A stretch of DNA of 64,000 nucleotides. It comes from JADLHS01 sp964561105 (GTDB lineage Bacteria; Verrucomicrobiota; Verrucomicrobiia; Limisphaerales; JADLHS01). This document shows, piece by piece, positions 52,877 through 63,186 of the stretch. Under the pieces are notes generated by a model, which was given only the letters and a program-made list of their open reading frames with translations, searched no databases and was not told the DNA's origin. Position numbers and translations under genes: made by a program. The number at the start of each line of letters is the position of its first letter. Positions within the stretch are counted from its first letter, which is position 1. Location: the NCBI GenBank assembly GCA_964561105.1, contig CAZLOH010000003.1:62001-126000 (forward strand), written 5' to 3'.

Positions 52877-53842
52877 TCAGTCTTTCGATTTGGCCGTCGG
52901 CCCGATGTAGCTTCGCGCGAGGACGAGGTTGTCGAAGTACACGACGTTCACCGGCTGCTTCGTCCAGCGATCCGTGATGTAGCTCTCCAGCGTCAGGGCA
53001 TTGGCATGGAGTTGCGCCGACGTGCGCCAGTTGATGCCCTTCCAGTGCCCCTGCAATTTTCCGTCAATCCAGAAGGCCTGCTCGCCGTCCGGCTGCCCCG
53101 GCGTGTTCTCCTTCAACATGAATTCGACGCAGATCCATTGCCCGCGCGGAATGACGGGCGCGGTGGCGACGATGAACGAGTTACCCCAGAATTTGCCGTC
53201 CCCGGACTTCTCCATCTCGTGCCAGTAACTGTAAAAATTCCAGCGGCCGGGCGGCGCCCACCGACCCCAATTGCCCCACGGCTCGATGGCGGTGGCAAAC
53301 CGCTCGTCGCCCACGGGCTTGAGTCCGGCCTGACCGAACCCGCTCCACTTGTCGCCGCCGTGCAGCCCCTTGTTCGCGCGCAACGTGACAAAGTGATGCA
53401 CATAATCGCAGTTCGTCTCGAACCGCGTGTAGAACCGGATGAAGACCGTCTCCGCCGGTGGGAACCATTTGGTCAATCCGCCGCCGGTGTCCTGATCCAG
53501 ATGCGCCTCGACGCGCAGACAACGCTGGCCCAGCGGCGCGCTGTTTCCCGGCGATACCAGTTCCAGCACCTTGCCGTTCTTGTTGCCGATTTCGTCCCAG
53601 GTCGCGCCCAATTTTTCCGATTCAAAATCATCGGCAAAAATCACGTCGGCGTTGGCCTTCAACCCGACCTCGCCGGGATAGGCGGCCGCGAGTCCGTTGC
53701 CGGAGGGCAAATGACTCTGCGCGATCAGATTCGTCTGCCAGACGGCTTCGGCGGCCGGCGCAACTCCCGTCGCGGCCAGCCACGGGATGGCGAATCCGAT
53801 GACGAAGTGCGTGGCGGTTTTCAAGGGAATCACCCTCTTCAT
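52877..53842 (-). CDS. Exported hypothetical protein, probable ConA-like (polysaccharide-lyase type) fold
   Basis: 321 aa from the ATG at 53842 (an upstream start at 53866 adds eight residues). Signal peptide ends near APAAEA. The mature protein has IFADDFESEKLGATWDEIGN, CLRVEAHLDQDTGGGLTKWF, FIRFYTRFETNCDYVHHFVT, EFMLKENTPG, FWIDGKLQGHWKGINWRT and VYFDNLVLARSYIG. The pattern (opening DDFE, GRW near a methionine-rich strand, terminal YFDN) is that of jelly-roll laminarinase/lyase-like domains. No catalytic residues could be assigned. Confidence 0.65.
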   Translation of the reverse strand: MKRVIPLKTATHFVIGFAIPWLAATGVAPAAEAVWQTNLIAQSHLPSGNGLAAAYPGEVGLKANADVIFADDFESEKLGATWDEIGNKNGKVLELVSPGNSAPLGQRCLRVEAHLDQDTGGGLTKWFPPAETVFIRFYTRFETNCDYVHHFVTLRANKGLHGGDKWSGFGQAGLKPVGDERFATAIEPWGNWGRWAPPGRWNFYSYWHEMEKSGDGKFWGNSFIVATAPVIPRGQWICVEFMLKENTPGQPDGEQAFWIDGKLQGHWKGINWRTSAQLHANALTLESYITDRWTKQPVNVVYFDNLVLARSYIGPTAKSKD

Positions 53843-53954
53843 CAACTCAAGTCCGGGGGGTTGCATATCCGGGTTTTATCCGAAGTCACGCGGGAGGGCA
53901 ACCCTCCGTTCGGGCTTCCTGCGCTTGCACCATCGCCGTTCCTTCGAGCCGCGC

Positions 53955-54643
53955 GCGTCCAGTATTATGCGCGGGGAGCGCACCGCCTCGCGTGCGGCGG
54001 TGGACGCCCTCATCCACCGCGCCCGAGCGCGCCACCGCGCGAGGTTCGCCGCGCGCCTCCGCGCTTTGGCCCGGCCGCAACGCGCAGCCCCGTCGCAAGC
54101 AAGACACGTTCTTTCAATGAACTTTCCCATGAACCGCCCGGTGTGGTCACCGGGCCTACACTTTGTCGCCCGCCTCCGACCCGACACCGTCGCATTGTAG
54201 GCCGGGTCCCCCGACCCGGCGTCGGTCCATCGTTGATCTGCGCGTCCAATATTTTGCCCGGGGAGCGCACGCGCCTCGCGTGCGGCGGTGGACGCCCTCG
54301 TCCACCGCGCCCGAGCGCGCCACCGCGCGAGGTCCGCCGCGCGCCTCCGCGCGATGGCCCGGCCGCAACGCGCAGCCCCGTCACAAGCAAGACACGTTCT
54401 TTCAATGAACTTTTCCATGAACCGCCCGGTGTGGTCACCGGGCCTACACTTTGTCGCCCGCCTCCGACCCGACACCGTCGCATTGTAGGCCGGGTCCCCC
54501 GACCCGGCGTCGGTCCATCGTTGATCTGCGCGTCCAGTATTTTGCGCGGGGAGCGCGCGCGCCTCGCGTGCGGCGGTGGACGCCCTCGTCCACCGCCCCC
54601 GAGCGCGCCACCGCGCGAGGTTCGCCGCGCGCCTCCGCGCATT
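53955..54643. repeat. 2.4 copies of a 287-bp tandem repeat
   Basis: Units start at 53955, 54240 and 54528 (GCGCGTCCAGTATT). Each contains the hairpin GCGGTGGACG/CGTCCACCGC and a second palindrome GCCGGGTC/GACCCGGC. Copies differ by a few bases only. Arg/Ala-rich frames through it on both strands are repeat translation. The whole gap 53867-54756 holds nothing else. Confidence 0.9.
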
Positions 54644-54756
54644 AGCCGGTGGTATCGCGCAATCGGATCACATGCGATGGCGCGTTTGGCAGGTTGCGAC
54701 CGTGATTGCCGTTAATTGAGTATTGCCGTCGGCGGCGACTTGGTGAAAATGGAGGC

Positions 54757-55743
54757 ATGAGCAAATTCGTATTGATCGGCACCCTGCTGGCTGGCTTTGG
54801 CTGCGCCCACGCCTGGGCGGCGGACACGGTTGATTTCGCCAAGTCCATCCAACCCATCCTCCAGAAATCCTGCCTGGAGTGTCACGGCGCCAAGAAATCC
54901 AAGGGCAAACTCCGCCTGGATTCACACGAGGCCGCGCTCAAGGGCGGCGGCGACGGCGTGGTGCTCGAGCCGGGCAAGGCGGATAAAAGCGAGTTGTATC
55001 GGCGCATCACCCTGCCGGCGGATGATGACGACGTCATGCCGAGCAAAGGCGACCTGCTCACCAAGGCGCAAACCGATTTGATCCGCGACTGGATCAACCA
55101 GGGCGCGGTCTGGCCCAAAGGACTCGTGCTCGACTCCGGAACCGCTCCGGCGGAAGCCGCCCACGAAACCGCGTCCGCGTCATCCCCGCCGCCCAATCAC
55201 AAACCCTCCGCCGCCGAACTCAAGGCGATCAAAGCCCTGACCTCCCTCGGCGTGACCGCGCAACCCATCGCGGTGAATCTGAACTGGCGCGAGGTTAATT
55301 TCCACGCGCAAGCGCAGGACCCCAAGGCCCTGGCGGCGGCGCTCGTCCCCCTGAGCGCCGTGCTCGGGCTTGTGGACCTGAATCTGGGCGGCGCGAAAAT
55401 CTCCGATGCTGATCTGGCGCGAATCTCCGGCTTGCGCAACCTCCACCGCTTGCATCTGGAGAACACGCCCGTGACCGACGCCGGCCTGGCGCACCTCAAG
55501 GGCTTGACCAATCTGCTTTATCTCAATCTCTACAACACCGCCATCACCGACGCGGGACTCGAGCAACTCACCGGCCTGACCCAGCTCCAGCATCTTTATC
55601 TCTGGGAAACCAAGACGACCGCCGTCGGCGTGGCCAAGCTCAAGGCCGCGCTGCCCAACGTGGATATTTCCACCGGAGTCGAGTGGCGGCAGGTGGCCAA
55701 AAAGGACGCAAAAGCGGACGCAAAGCCGGAAGAAAAAAAGTGA
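54757..55743 (+). CDS. Exported cytochrome-c-like domain protein fused to leucine-rich repeats
   Basis: 328 aa. The ATG at 54757 is chosen: GGAGG lies just upstream and a signal peptide follows (LIGTLLAGFGCAHAWAADT). The N-terminal domain is the PSCyt1 (planctomycete cytochrome C) type: FAKSIQPILQKSCLECHGAK with one CxxCH haem site, SKGKLRLDSHEAALKGGGDG and LYRRITLPADDDDVMPSKGD. After a Pro-rich linker come about four leucine-rich repeats (DADLARISGLRNLHRLHLEN, TPVTDAGLAHLKGLTNL, ITDAGLEQLTGLTQLQHLYL). Such fusions are characteristic of Planctomycetes and Verrucomicrobia. Function unknown. Confidence 0.9.
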   Translation: MSKFVLIGTLLAGFGCAHAWAADTVDFAKSIQPILQKSCLECHGAKKSKGKLRLDSHEAALKGGGDGVVLEPGKADKSELYRRITLPADDDDVMPSKGDLLTKAQTDLIRDWINQGAVWPKGLVLDSGTAPAEAAHETASASSPPPNHKPSAAELKAIKALTSLGVTAQPIAVNLNWREVNFHAQAQDPKALAAALVPLSAVLGLVDLNLGGAKISDADLARISGLRNLHRLHLENTPVTDAGLAHLKGLTNLLYLNLYNTAITDAGLEQLTGLTQLQHLYLWETKTTAVGVAKLKAALPNVDISTGVEWRQVAKKDAKADAKPEEKK

Positions 55744-55863
55744 GTCGCCGCCGCCCGGGTTTCCCCGTCACGCAAATCGAACCGCGCCGGGCTTGAACGC
55801 TTCGGCAGGACACGCGTCGCGACTGTCGCACCGGAGCCGCCCCATTTGCGGCTGCGGCATAGC

Positions 55864-56937
55864 TCACCGGCGTTCCCGCGAACGGGCAACTTTCCTCGTC
55901 GCGCCTGCATCCGCCACGAACGCATCCACGTCGCCGGGGGTGGTGTCCCAACTGCACATCAGGCGCGCTTCGTCCGGGGTAATGACGCCGGTGTAGAATT
56001 TCCAGCCGCGCTCGCGCAATCGCTTTTCGGTCGCCGGCGGGAATTTTGCGAACACGGCGTTGGCCTCCACCGGATAATTGATGGCCACGCCGGGAAGGTC
56101 GCGCAGCCCGGCGGCGAGCCGCCGGGCCATCGCGTTGGCGTGTTGCGCGTGCCGCAACCACGCGCCGTCCTTCAGCATCCCGGTCCAGGGCGCGGAGAGG
56201 AAGCGCATCTTCGAGGCAAGCTGCCCGCCCTGTTTGCAGCGATAATCGAATTCGCGGGCGGCCTCGCGATTGAAAAACACCACCGCTTCGCCCACCGCCA
56301 GGCCGTTCTTCGTGCCGCCGAAGCACAGCACGTCCACCCCCGCCTTCCAGGTAATCTCCTTGGGCGCGACTCCGAGCGCCGCCACGGCGTTGGCAAACCG
56401 CGCGCCGTCCATCTGCACCCGCAGCCCCTGGCGCTTCGCCTCCTCGCTCAGTCCATCCAGCTCGGCGAGGGAATACACCGTCCCGAGTTCGGTCCCCTGC
56501 GTGAGACTGAGCACGCGCGGTTTCGGATAATGGATGTCCGTCCGCTTGTTCACGGCGCGGGCGATGTCCGCCGGATCAATTTTCCCGTTCGCGCCGCGCA
56601 ACAACAGCACCTTGCTGCCGTTGGCGAAAAACTCCGGCGCGCCGCACTCGGACGTTTCCACGTGGGCCAGTTCATGGCACAGCACGCTGTGATACGACTG
56701 GCAGAGCGACGCGATGGACAGGGAATTTGCCGCCGTGCCGTTGAAGACAAAGAACACCTCGCACTTCGTCTCGAAGATGTCGCGCAACAGGTCGGACGCG
56801 CGTTGCGTCCAGGTGTCGTCGCCGTAACTAACTTCGTGGGACGCATTGGCCTCGGCCAGGGCGGCCCAGGCTTCGGGGCAGATGCCGGAATAATTGTCGC
56901 TGGCGAAATGACGGCTCGGTTTGCGGGACGCACTCAT
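55864..56937 (-). CDS. ltaE: Low-specificity threonine aldolase
   Basis: 357 aa PLP enzyme of the beta-eliminating lyase/threonine aldolase family that cleaves L-threonine to glycine and acetaldehyde. Seen: FASDNYSGICPEAWAALAEA, VSYGDDTWTQRASDLLRDIF, FNGTAANSLSIASL, QMDGARFANAVAALG, and the PLP lysine in VLCFGGTKNGLAVGEAVVFF. Length is normal. C-terminal residues after AFVAD are short and basic. Confidence 0.93.
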   Translation of the reverse strand: MSASRKPSRHFASDNYSGICPEAWAALAEANASHEVSYGDDTWTQRASDLLRDIFETKCEVFFVFNGTAANSLSIASLCQSYHSVLCHELAHVETSECGAPEFFANGSKVLLLRGANGKIDPADIARAVNKRTDIHYPKPRVLSLTQGTELGTVYSLAELDGLSEEAKRQGLRVQMDGARFANAVAALGVAPKEITWKAGVDVLCFGGTKNGLAVGEAVVFFNREAAREFDYRCKQGGQLASKMRFLSAPWTGMLKDGAWLRHAQHANAMARRLAAGLRDLPGVAINYPVEANAVFAKFPPATEKRLRERGWKFYTGVITPDEARLMCSWDTTPGDVDAFVADAGATRKVARSRERR

Positions 56938-57199
56938 CCGTCAAAGCCTATCCGACTCCCGCCCCGAAGGAAGCTGAATTGGGTGTGCGTCAAGTGGAAC
57001 GATTCCGTAGGACAGACGCCGCGCCTGTCGCAAATCTCAAAATGTCCCGCTTGAACGGTTGGAACAGAGGTCACGACAAGTCAGGTATTGCCAACGTGGT
57101 TGAATCAATTCAGTCGAGCAAAGCTGGAAACCGGCGCGACACCGCTCCTACATTGAACCCCCGCAAACCGCTCCGGTGCCGGCATCGCACCGGCACGGC

Positions 57200-60100
57200 T
57201 CAAGGCTGGAGGCGCGCCCGATAAAATCGGCACGGCTGGTTGCCAGTATCAGGATCCGCGAGAGTCATCGTGCTGCCGCTGAGCACCACCGTCGTCAGGT
57301 TTTGCCATTGAACCAGGTCGGTGGAGAATTCAACCGCCACCCGGCTGCCGGGCGTGCCCTGCACGGTGAATTGGAACCGACCATCCGGCAGGCGCGCGCC
57401 CGCCGTCAAGCTCACCGGCCCGGGCTGGTTCAAGGTCAGCGTGGCCGAACTGGTGACGCTGCCCAGGCGGTTGCTCACGACCACGGAGTAACTGCCAGCC
57501 TGGCCGAGGTCCACGTTGTTCAGCGTGAGCACCGCGCCGGTTTCGCCGGGGAGCGTCGTGCCGTTGAAACGCCATTGGTACGCCAACGGTTCTCCCCCGC
57601 TGGCCACGACGCCAAAACTCACGGGCGAACCCACCGTCACCGACTGACTCGCCGGCGGCACCACAATCGCCGGCAGCTCGCTCGGTTCCGCCGTCAGGCG
57701 ATAATCATCGAAGATCATGGTGTTATCGCCCGGAAAGTCGGGATAAGTCGGCAGCCAGACGGCGTCCACGTCGCCCAGGTTTCGCGCTGCGCCCGTGGTG
57801 GTGATGGGCTGTTCCGCGTCCATGGGTTCGCCGTCCAGGCTGGCGATCCAGCGATTGCGCGCAAAGTCCATCGTGATCTCCAGGTCGTAAATCGTGCCGT
57901 TCTCAAAGTAGCCGCCCGCGTAATGATAACCGGTGCCGTCGTCGAGCAGGTAGTAGAGGGTGAGGTCGGAGTTGTCGAAATCCAGCGTGAACAACCGCTG
58001 CCCGCTGAGGTTGTAAACCGACCACTCGAAACTGTCGTACTCGTAGTTGTCCGAGTCCACGATTCCCATTGTGACGGAGAACCGGACGAGCGGGCGCGAG
58101 TTGGTCTCGGGCGTGAAATTCACCGGCCGCCAGAGAAACAACGAGTCGTCTCCGAAGTTGGGCGGCGTATAGCCAAGATAGGCTTGCTGGTCGGAGTCAG
58201 GGAAAAATCCGGTGACGATGCCGTTTCCGCCCGAGCCGGCCCCCTGCCAGCCGCCTTGCCCGATCAACGGCGAGCCAGTGCTGAACCCCTGCGCCGCCTC
58301 GAAGCCCGTTTCGTAAATGACCTGCGGAGCCGCCGCCGGCAGCAGTTTCAGCGTGAGATTTCCGTTGCCGCCTCCGTACCCGTCCACCGCAATCTGATAA
58401 GTGGTCCCGCTGGTCGCCGTGAAGGTCACGCGGCTGCTCAGGTCGTCGCGCGCGTCATCGTTGCTGGCCACCACCGTCAACGCGTTCACCGTAGCGCCGG
58501 TGTACACCGCGAGGATTGTGTCGAAACTGCTACCGGCCGTATCCAGCGCCCAGGTGCCGTTGGCGGGCGCTGTCCAGCGATACCAGACCGAGCGACCACC
58601 GGGATTGCCGGCGTGGGCCGGCTCCCCGGGTTCCTTGGTCGCGGTCAGATTTTGGCCAACGACGATGGTCGCCGATCCCGTGAGCACCTGGGCGTTGGCA
58701 AACTGATCGTTGTCTGAGCCGCTGGTGACGGTGAACGACTGGGCACTGAGCGCGGTCCCATTGGGCGTCAGGACACTGAACGGGCCGGAGTTGACCCCGA
58801 GCGGCACGGTAAGCGTGATCTGGGTGGCGGAATCAACGGTGAACACCGGCACCAGCACGCCGTTCAACCGCACGCCGGTGGCGCCGGTGAAGTTAAGTCC
58901 GGTGAGCGCCACCGTGCTGCCGATGCCGCCGCTGGTCGGAGAAAACGACGTGATGGAAGGCGGGTTCGGCGTGAACGTCCAATTCAACACGAGGCTGCCG
59001 CTGGCGCCGTTGTGTCCATCCACCTGGATGCGATAAGTGGCGCCGGCCGCCGCGAGGAACGCCACGCGACTGATCGTCCCCGGACTCGAATCGTCGTTGC
59101 TCGCCACCGCCACCAGCCCGCCGACACTGCTGCCCGTGTAAACTCCCAGCACCGTGTCGAAGCCGCTGCCTTGCGTGTCGAACGTCCACAAGCCGCTCGC
59201 GGGCGCGGTCCAGGCGTACCAGACCGAGCGGCCGCCGGGATTGCCCGCCGGGTTCGGCTCGTTGACTTCCTTGGTGGCGTCGGTGTTGCGGCCCGACACA
59301 CTGCCGGAATTTCCCGTGATGACCTGAGCGTTGGCGAAAGCGTTGTTGGCCGGCGGATTCACCACGGCAAAACTCGTCGCGCTCACGGCGGAGCCGCGCG
59401 GACCGGCAACTTGAATCACACCCGTGGTGGCCGTGGCCGGAACGATGGCGGTGATTTGCCCGCCATTGTTCACTGTGAAGGCGGCGCTGACTCCATTAAA
59501 ACGCACGGCCGTCGCGCCCGTGAAGTTTGCGCCCGTGATGATCACGGTGGCATTGGGCGCGCCGCCGGCCGGGGAGAAACCGATGATGGCGGGAACTCTG
59601 GTGGGCGACCAGTTCAACACCACATTGCCCGCGCTGGCGCTCGCCGGTGGAGCGCCCGGACTGCGGAAGCCGTCCACCGCCACGCGATACAACGTCCCGG
59701 CGTTCGCCACCAACGTGAGCGCGCTGTTCGTCCCGCCCGGGGTATCATCGCCACTGGCAACCAGCGTCAGCGCCCCGACCGAGTTGCCGGTGTACACCGC
59801 CAGCACCGTATCGAAGCCGCTCCCAATCGTCGTGAACTGAACCGCGCCCGAACTGGGCGCATTCCAGTTGTACCAGACCGATTTGCCCCCGCCATTCCCC
59901 GCGTGATCCGGCTCGCCCGCCTCTTTGGTGGCCGCCGCGTTGTTGCCACTGACCGAACCGGACGAACCGCTGAGGCTCTGCGCGTTGGCAAAGTTGTCGT
60001 TCCCCGGCGGAGACAGGATCGTGAACGATCCGGCGCTGGTCGCGGTGCCGCCCGGAGTAGTCACGGCCAGCGGCCCTGTGGCCGCACCCTCGGGAATTGT

Positions 60101-62944
60101 GGCGGTGATCTGCGTGGGTGAATTCACCGTGAACGGTGCGGTGACGCCGTTGAACCGCACCGCCGTGGCGCCCGCGAAGTTGTTGCCACTGATTGTCACA
60201 CCACCACCCACCGCCCCGCTGGTCGGAGTAAAGCCCGTGATGCCGGGCGCGGAAATGACCGTGAAACTGGCCGCGCTGTTCGTCGTGCCGTTCGGAGTGG
60301 TGACACTGATGGGCCCGGTGGTCGCCCCCGCCGGCACGGTGGCCGTGATGTGGATGGCGGAGTCCACGGTGAAAACAGTCGCGCTCACGCCGTTGAATCG
60401 CACCGCACTGGCGCCGCCGAGATTGGCGCCATCAATGCCGACGCTGGCGCCGACGCCGCCCGTGCCCGGAGCAAAACCCGTGATGCGGGGCAGGGTCGTG
60501 ACCGTGAACACATCACCACTCGTCGCCGTGCCGGCTCCGGTCGTGACGGTGACGCGGCCGCTGGTGGCACCGGCCGGCACCGTCGTGGTGATTTGGGCCG
60601 CCGAATTCACTGTGAACGCAGGCTGGTTCACGTTGTTGAACTTCACCGCCGTTGCGCCGTTCAAGTTTGCCCCGGCAATGACCACGGTCGCGCCCACCCC
60701 GCCGCTCAAGGGAGTCAGGCTCGTGATTGCCGGCGTTGGTTGCACGGTGAAACTGGCCGCGCTCGTCGCGGTCCCCGCCGGCGTGGTCACGACGATCTGG
60801 CCGGTCGTGGCCCCCGCCGGCACGGTAGCCGAAATCTGGGTGGCCGAATCCACTGTGAACGTCGCGGCCACGCCGTTGAACTTCACCTGGGTGGCGCCGT
60901 TGAGTTTGGTGCCGGTGAGGACGACATTCGCGCCCACGCCGCCGGTGGTGGGAGCGAACGAAGTGATGGCCGGCAGTTCCGGACTCGCCGCCGCCTGCAA
61001 CGCTGCCACCGCCATGACGATGCCCGCGCCCGAATCGCGATCCGTCCCCGCCGCTTCAATGTCCAGCGCCGTGCCGGTGAGGATCGCACGAATCTGGGTT
61101 GGCGTAAGCGCGGGGTTGTAGGACTTGAGCAGCGCGGCGACGGCCCCGGCATGAGGTGCGGCCGCCGAGGTGCCAAAGAACGGATTCAATCCGCTATTGG
61201 CGGGCAGGGTCGTCTTCACACCGTCCGCCGCCGCGATGTCCGGTTTCTGCCACACCGTTCCGCCCGTGGCGGAGAAATTTCCCGGCGTGATCGCGGAACC
61301 GTCCGGGTTGAAAAACATCCGCCGCAAACCATCCGAACTGAAGGTCTCGACGGGATTTTTCGCATTGCCGGTGAAGGCGGCGGGGAACGAGGTGTTCGCG
61401 TCCACCGCCGCCACCGTGAAGGCATCCTTCGCGGCGTTGTGCCCGCGCGTGCTGCCGGAAGTGCTGAAGGTCAACTTGCCGCGGCGCGCGTCGAGGTGCA
61501 GGAAGCGCGCGGCGCCACTGTACTTCACAATGACAATGCGCTCGCCATCGTTCGCTTTGGACACGGATTCATACGGGTCCTGCGTTCCGTTCTGGGTGGA
61601 GGTGCCGGCCGCCACCACGCTGCCGCCGTCGGCGCTCAGGACATACACGTCGTAGTCATTCGCCGAATGGCCCAGCGGGTCGGCCCAAAACAAATCCACG
61701 TTCCCGCCCCGGGTGGCGGTGTTCTGCACGCCGCCGCCGAAATTGTGCCACCGCCCCTGCGACTGGCCGTTGGAAACGAAATCACCGCCGTCCACGAAGT
61801 CGCCTTCCCAGGTGGCGGACGTGCCGTCATTCTGGTTGCCGGAGTTCGCGGCGGAGGAAAAGAACAACGCGCCATCGGCGGTCACCGCGTTGACGGCCTG
61901 GGCGATCACGCCGTCTTGAAACGGCGACTCGTTGAAATACGTCAGGTCGTCAATGATGATGTCGCAGTGGCTTTGAAACCGGAGATTGAGGATGTTCTGG
62001 GCGAACGCCGCCGCGCCGCCGAAGCCGGTGGCAAAGAACAGGTCCGAACCCGGCGCGAGATCATGGACAATTTCCAACATCGCCGTGCCTTCGCCTTCGC
62101 CCGCGCCCGCCTGACCGGCCAGCACCGTGACCGTGCCCAAATCACCGGAGGCTTGCGAGGCGGCCAGATGGTCCACGCTGTCGGACAGCACGGCGACCTT
62201 GACGCCTGCGCCGGTGACGTTGAACTGCGCCCGCGCCACATCCGCCGCCTGCGCCTGGTCGCCCTCCGACGTGACCGAGCCGACGTTGGTCCGGGCTTGG
62301 ACCGCCGGTCGGATGAACTGAACATCCGCGCGCGCGGCCAGGGTCTCAATCTGCGCCAAGGGCAGCCGGGCGCGGATGGCGTTGAATTGAGTAAAGGAGC
62401 TGACGACCACGCCGCCGAGATCGGTGATGCGTCGGAGCAGCTCGTCACTGACCTGTGCGTCAATGTCCGTCAGCACGCGGTCTTGATCATCCTTGTCCAG
62501 CTCACTGCGCAAGGTGGCCACGCCATCCGCCACGGGTTCGCCCCGTTGCATCTTCTCGCCGTCAATCAACTGCGAGTCCAGCTTCTGTTGCGCCGGGGTC
62601 CGGAGCGACTTGGCGAGCTGCAACGCCTGGATTTGCTTCACGACCTCGTCGCTGACGGGTTCGACGGTCGGCGTCACCGTCGGTGGCGGCGCGGTCACGA
62701 GCGCGGGTGGAGGGTTGGCCGCCGGGGTGGAAGTTCCCGTCCCGGCACCGAGTGAGGCTGAGGAGCCAACGGTTGCTGGAGGAATTCCAAGTGTCGCCGA
62801 CTGCGTCGGAGTTGCGGGCGAAACAGCCACCGGCGCACCGGCGGCGACAATTCCGCCGGCCGGCGACCGCCAAGCCAGTCGAACGCCAACCCAGCCAGCC
62901 AACAACAGAAGCATGACACCGATGGAAAGAACGAGTTTACGCAT
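57200..62944 (-). CDS. 1914-aa exported subtilisin-fold (S8/S53-like) protein with TIG and Ig-like repeats
   Basis: N-terminal membrane or signal helix (about 4-22), a Pro/Thr linker, and an N-terminal domain. The protease domain (about 245-630) has Asp255 in KVAVLSDSVD, Asn367 in SSAANSGN, and Ser593 in FFGTSAAAPHAGAVAALLKS. The usual HGT motif is replaced by Glu285 in AGEGEGTAMLEIVHDLAPG. Next come six IPT/TIG repeats (ITSFAPTTGGVGANVVLTG type) and three FANAQ domains resembling pre-peptidase C-terminal domains (NDNFANAQSLSGSSG, SVWYNWNAP). A LamG-like segment, one Ig-like domain (PPASQSVTVGSPVSFGVVAS) and a beta C-terminus follow. Likely a large surface or secreted protein; proteolysis is unproven. 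Confidence 0.85.
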   Translation of the reverse strand: MRKLVLSIGVMLLLLAGWVGVRLAWRSPAGGIVAAGAPVAVSPATPTQSATLGIPPATVGSSASLGAGTGTSTPAANPPPALVTAPPPTVTPTVEPVSDEVVKQIQALQLAKSLRTPAQQKLDSQLIDGEKMQRGEPVADGVATLRSELDKDDQDRVLTDIDAQVSDELLRRITDLGGVVVSSFTQFNAIRARLPLAQIETLAARADVQFIRPAVQARTNVGSVTSEGDQAQAADVARAQFNVTGAGVKVAVLSDSVDHLAASQASGDLGTVTVLAGQAGAGEGEGTAMLEIVHDLAPGSDLFFATGFGGAAAFAQNILNLRFQSHCDIIIDDLTYFNESPFQDGVIAQAVNAVTADGALFFSSAANSGNQNDGTSATWEGDFVDGGDFVSNGQSQGRWHNFGGGVQNTATRGGNVDLFWADPLGHSANDYDVYVLSADGGSVVAAGTSTQNGTQDPYESVSKANDGERIVIVKYSGAARFLHLDARRGKLTFSTSGSTRGHNAAKDAFTVAAVDANTSFPAAFTGNAKNPVETFSSDGLRRMFFNPDGSAITPGNFSATGGTVWQKPDIAAADGVKTTLPANSGLNPFFGTSAAAPHAGAVAALLKSYNPALTPTQIRAILTGTALDIEAAGTDRDSGAGIVMAVAALQAAASPELPAITSFAPTTGGVGANVVLTGTKLNGATQVKFNGVAATFTVDSATQISATVPAGATTGQIVVTTPAGTATSAASFTVQPTPAITSLTPLSGGVGATVVIAGANLNGATAVKFNNVNQPAFTVNSAAQITTTVPAGATSGRVTVTTGAGTATSGDVFTVTTLPRITGFAPGTGGVGASVGIDGANLGGASAVRFNGVSATVFTVDSAIHITATVPAGATTGPISVTTPNGTTNSAASFTVISAPGITGFTPTSGAVGGGVTISGNNFAGATAVRFNGVTAPFTVNSPTQITATIPEGAATGPLAVTTPGGTATSAGSFTILSPPGNDNFANAQSLSGSSGSVSGNNAAATKEAGEPDHAGNGGGKSVWYNWNAPSSGAVQFTTIGSGFDTVLAVYTGNSVGALTLVASGDDTPGGTNSALTLVANAGTLYRVAVDGFRSPGAPPASASAGNVVLNWSPTRVPAIIGFSPAGGAPNATVIITGANFTGATAVRFNGVSAAFTVNNGGQITAIVPATATTGVIQVAGPRGSAVSATSFAVVNPPANNAFANAQVITGNSGSVSGRNTDATKEVNEPNPAGNPGGRSVWYAWTAPASGLWTFDTQGSGFDTVLGVYTGSSVGGLVAVASNDDSSPGTISRVAFLAAAGATYRIQVDGHNGASGSLVLNWTFTPNPPSITSFSPTSGGIGSTVALTGLNFTGATGVRLNGVLVPVFTVDSATQITLTVPLGVNSGPFSVLTPNGTALSAQSFTVTSGSDNDQFANAQVLTGSATIVVGQNLTATKEPGEPAHAGNPGGRSVWYRWTAPANGTWALDTAGSSFDTILAVYTGATVNALTVVASNDDARDDLSSRVTFTATSGTTYQIAVDGYGGGNGNLTLKLLPAAAPQVIYETGFEAAQGFSTGSPLIGQGGWQGAGSGGNGIVTGFFPDSDQQAYLGYTPPNFGDDSLFLWRPVNFTPETNSRPLVRFSVTMGIVDSDNYEYDSFEWSVYNLSGQRLFTLDFDNSDLTLYYLLDDGTGYHYAGGYFENGTIYDLEITMDFARNRWIASLDGEPMDAEQPITTTGAARNLGDVDAVWLPTYPDFPGDNTMIFDDYRLTAEPSELPAIVVPPASQSVTVGSPVSFGVVASGGEPLAYQWRFNGTTLPGETGAVLTLNNVDLGQAGSYSVVVSNRLGSVTSSATLTLNQPGPVSLTAGARLPDGRFQFTVQGTPGSRVAVEFSTDLVQWQNLTTVVLSGSTMTLADPDTGNQPCRFYRARLQP

Positions 62945-63186
62945 AAGTCACCTCAAAAACCTTTGGACCGCGGGTCTTAATTGTGCAGCCGATTAGATGT
63001 TTTCTGAACGGTTCGTGCTGAAGGAGAACTCTGATGCCCCGTCCCAGCCGAGGCAAGCGCCAATTCCACCCAATTCAATGCCAGAATGAAGCCGCCCGAA
63101 ACCATCCGCCGGCCGGCCAATCTCGGGTGGCAACCGCTAAAAAATCGGAGCGTGAAATTTTCCCGTGGTCATGGCATAACTGCGCC

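Noticed and set aside
53965..54643. Attachment site or origin
   Set aside because: No integrase, replication gene or DnaA-box cluster nearby; simple tandem repeat explains the sequence.
53876..54715. Arg/Ala-rich proteins in both directions
   Set aside because: They translate the 287-bp tandem repeat; the same peptide recurs with each unit.
60350..62755. Plus-strand frame of 801 codons and neighbours opposite the 1914-aa gene
   Set aside because: Repetitive Arg/Gly/His-rich shadow of the TIG repeats on the other strand.
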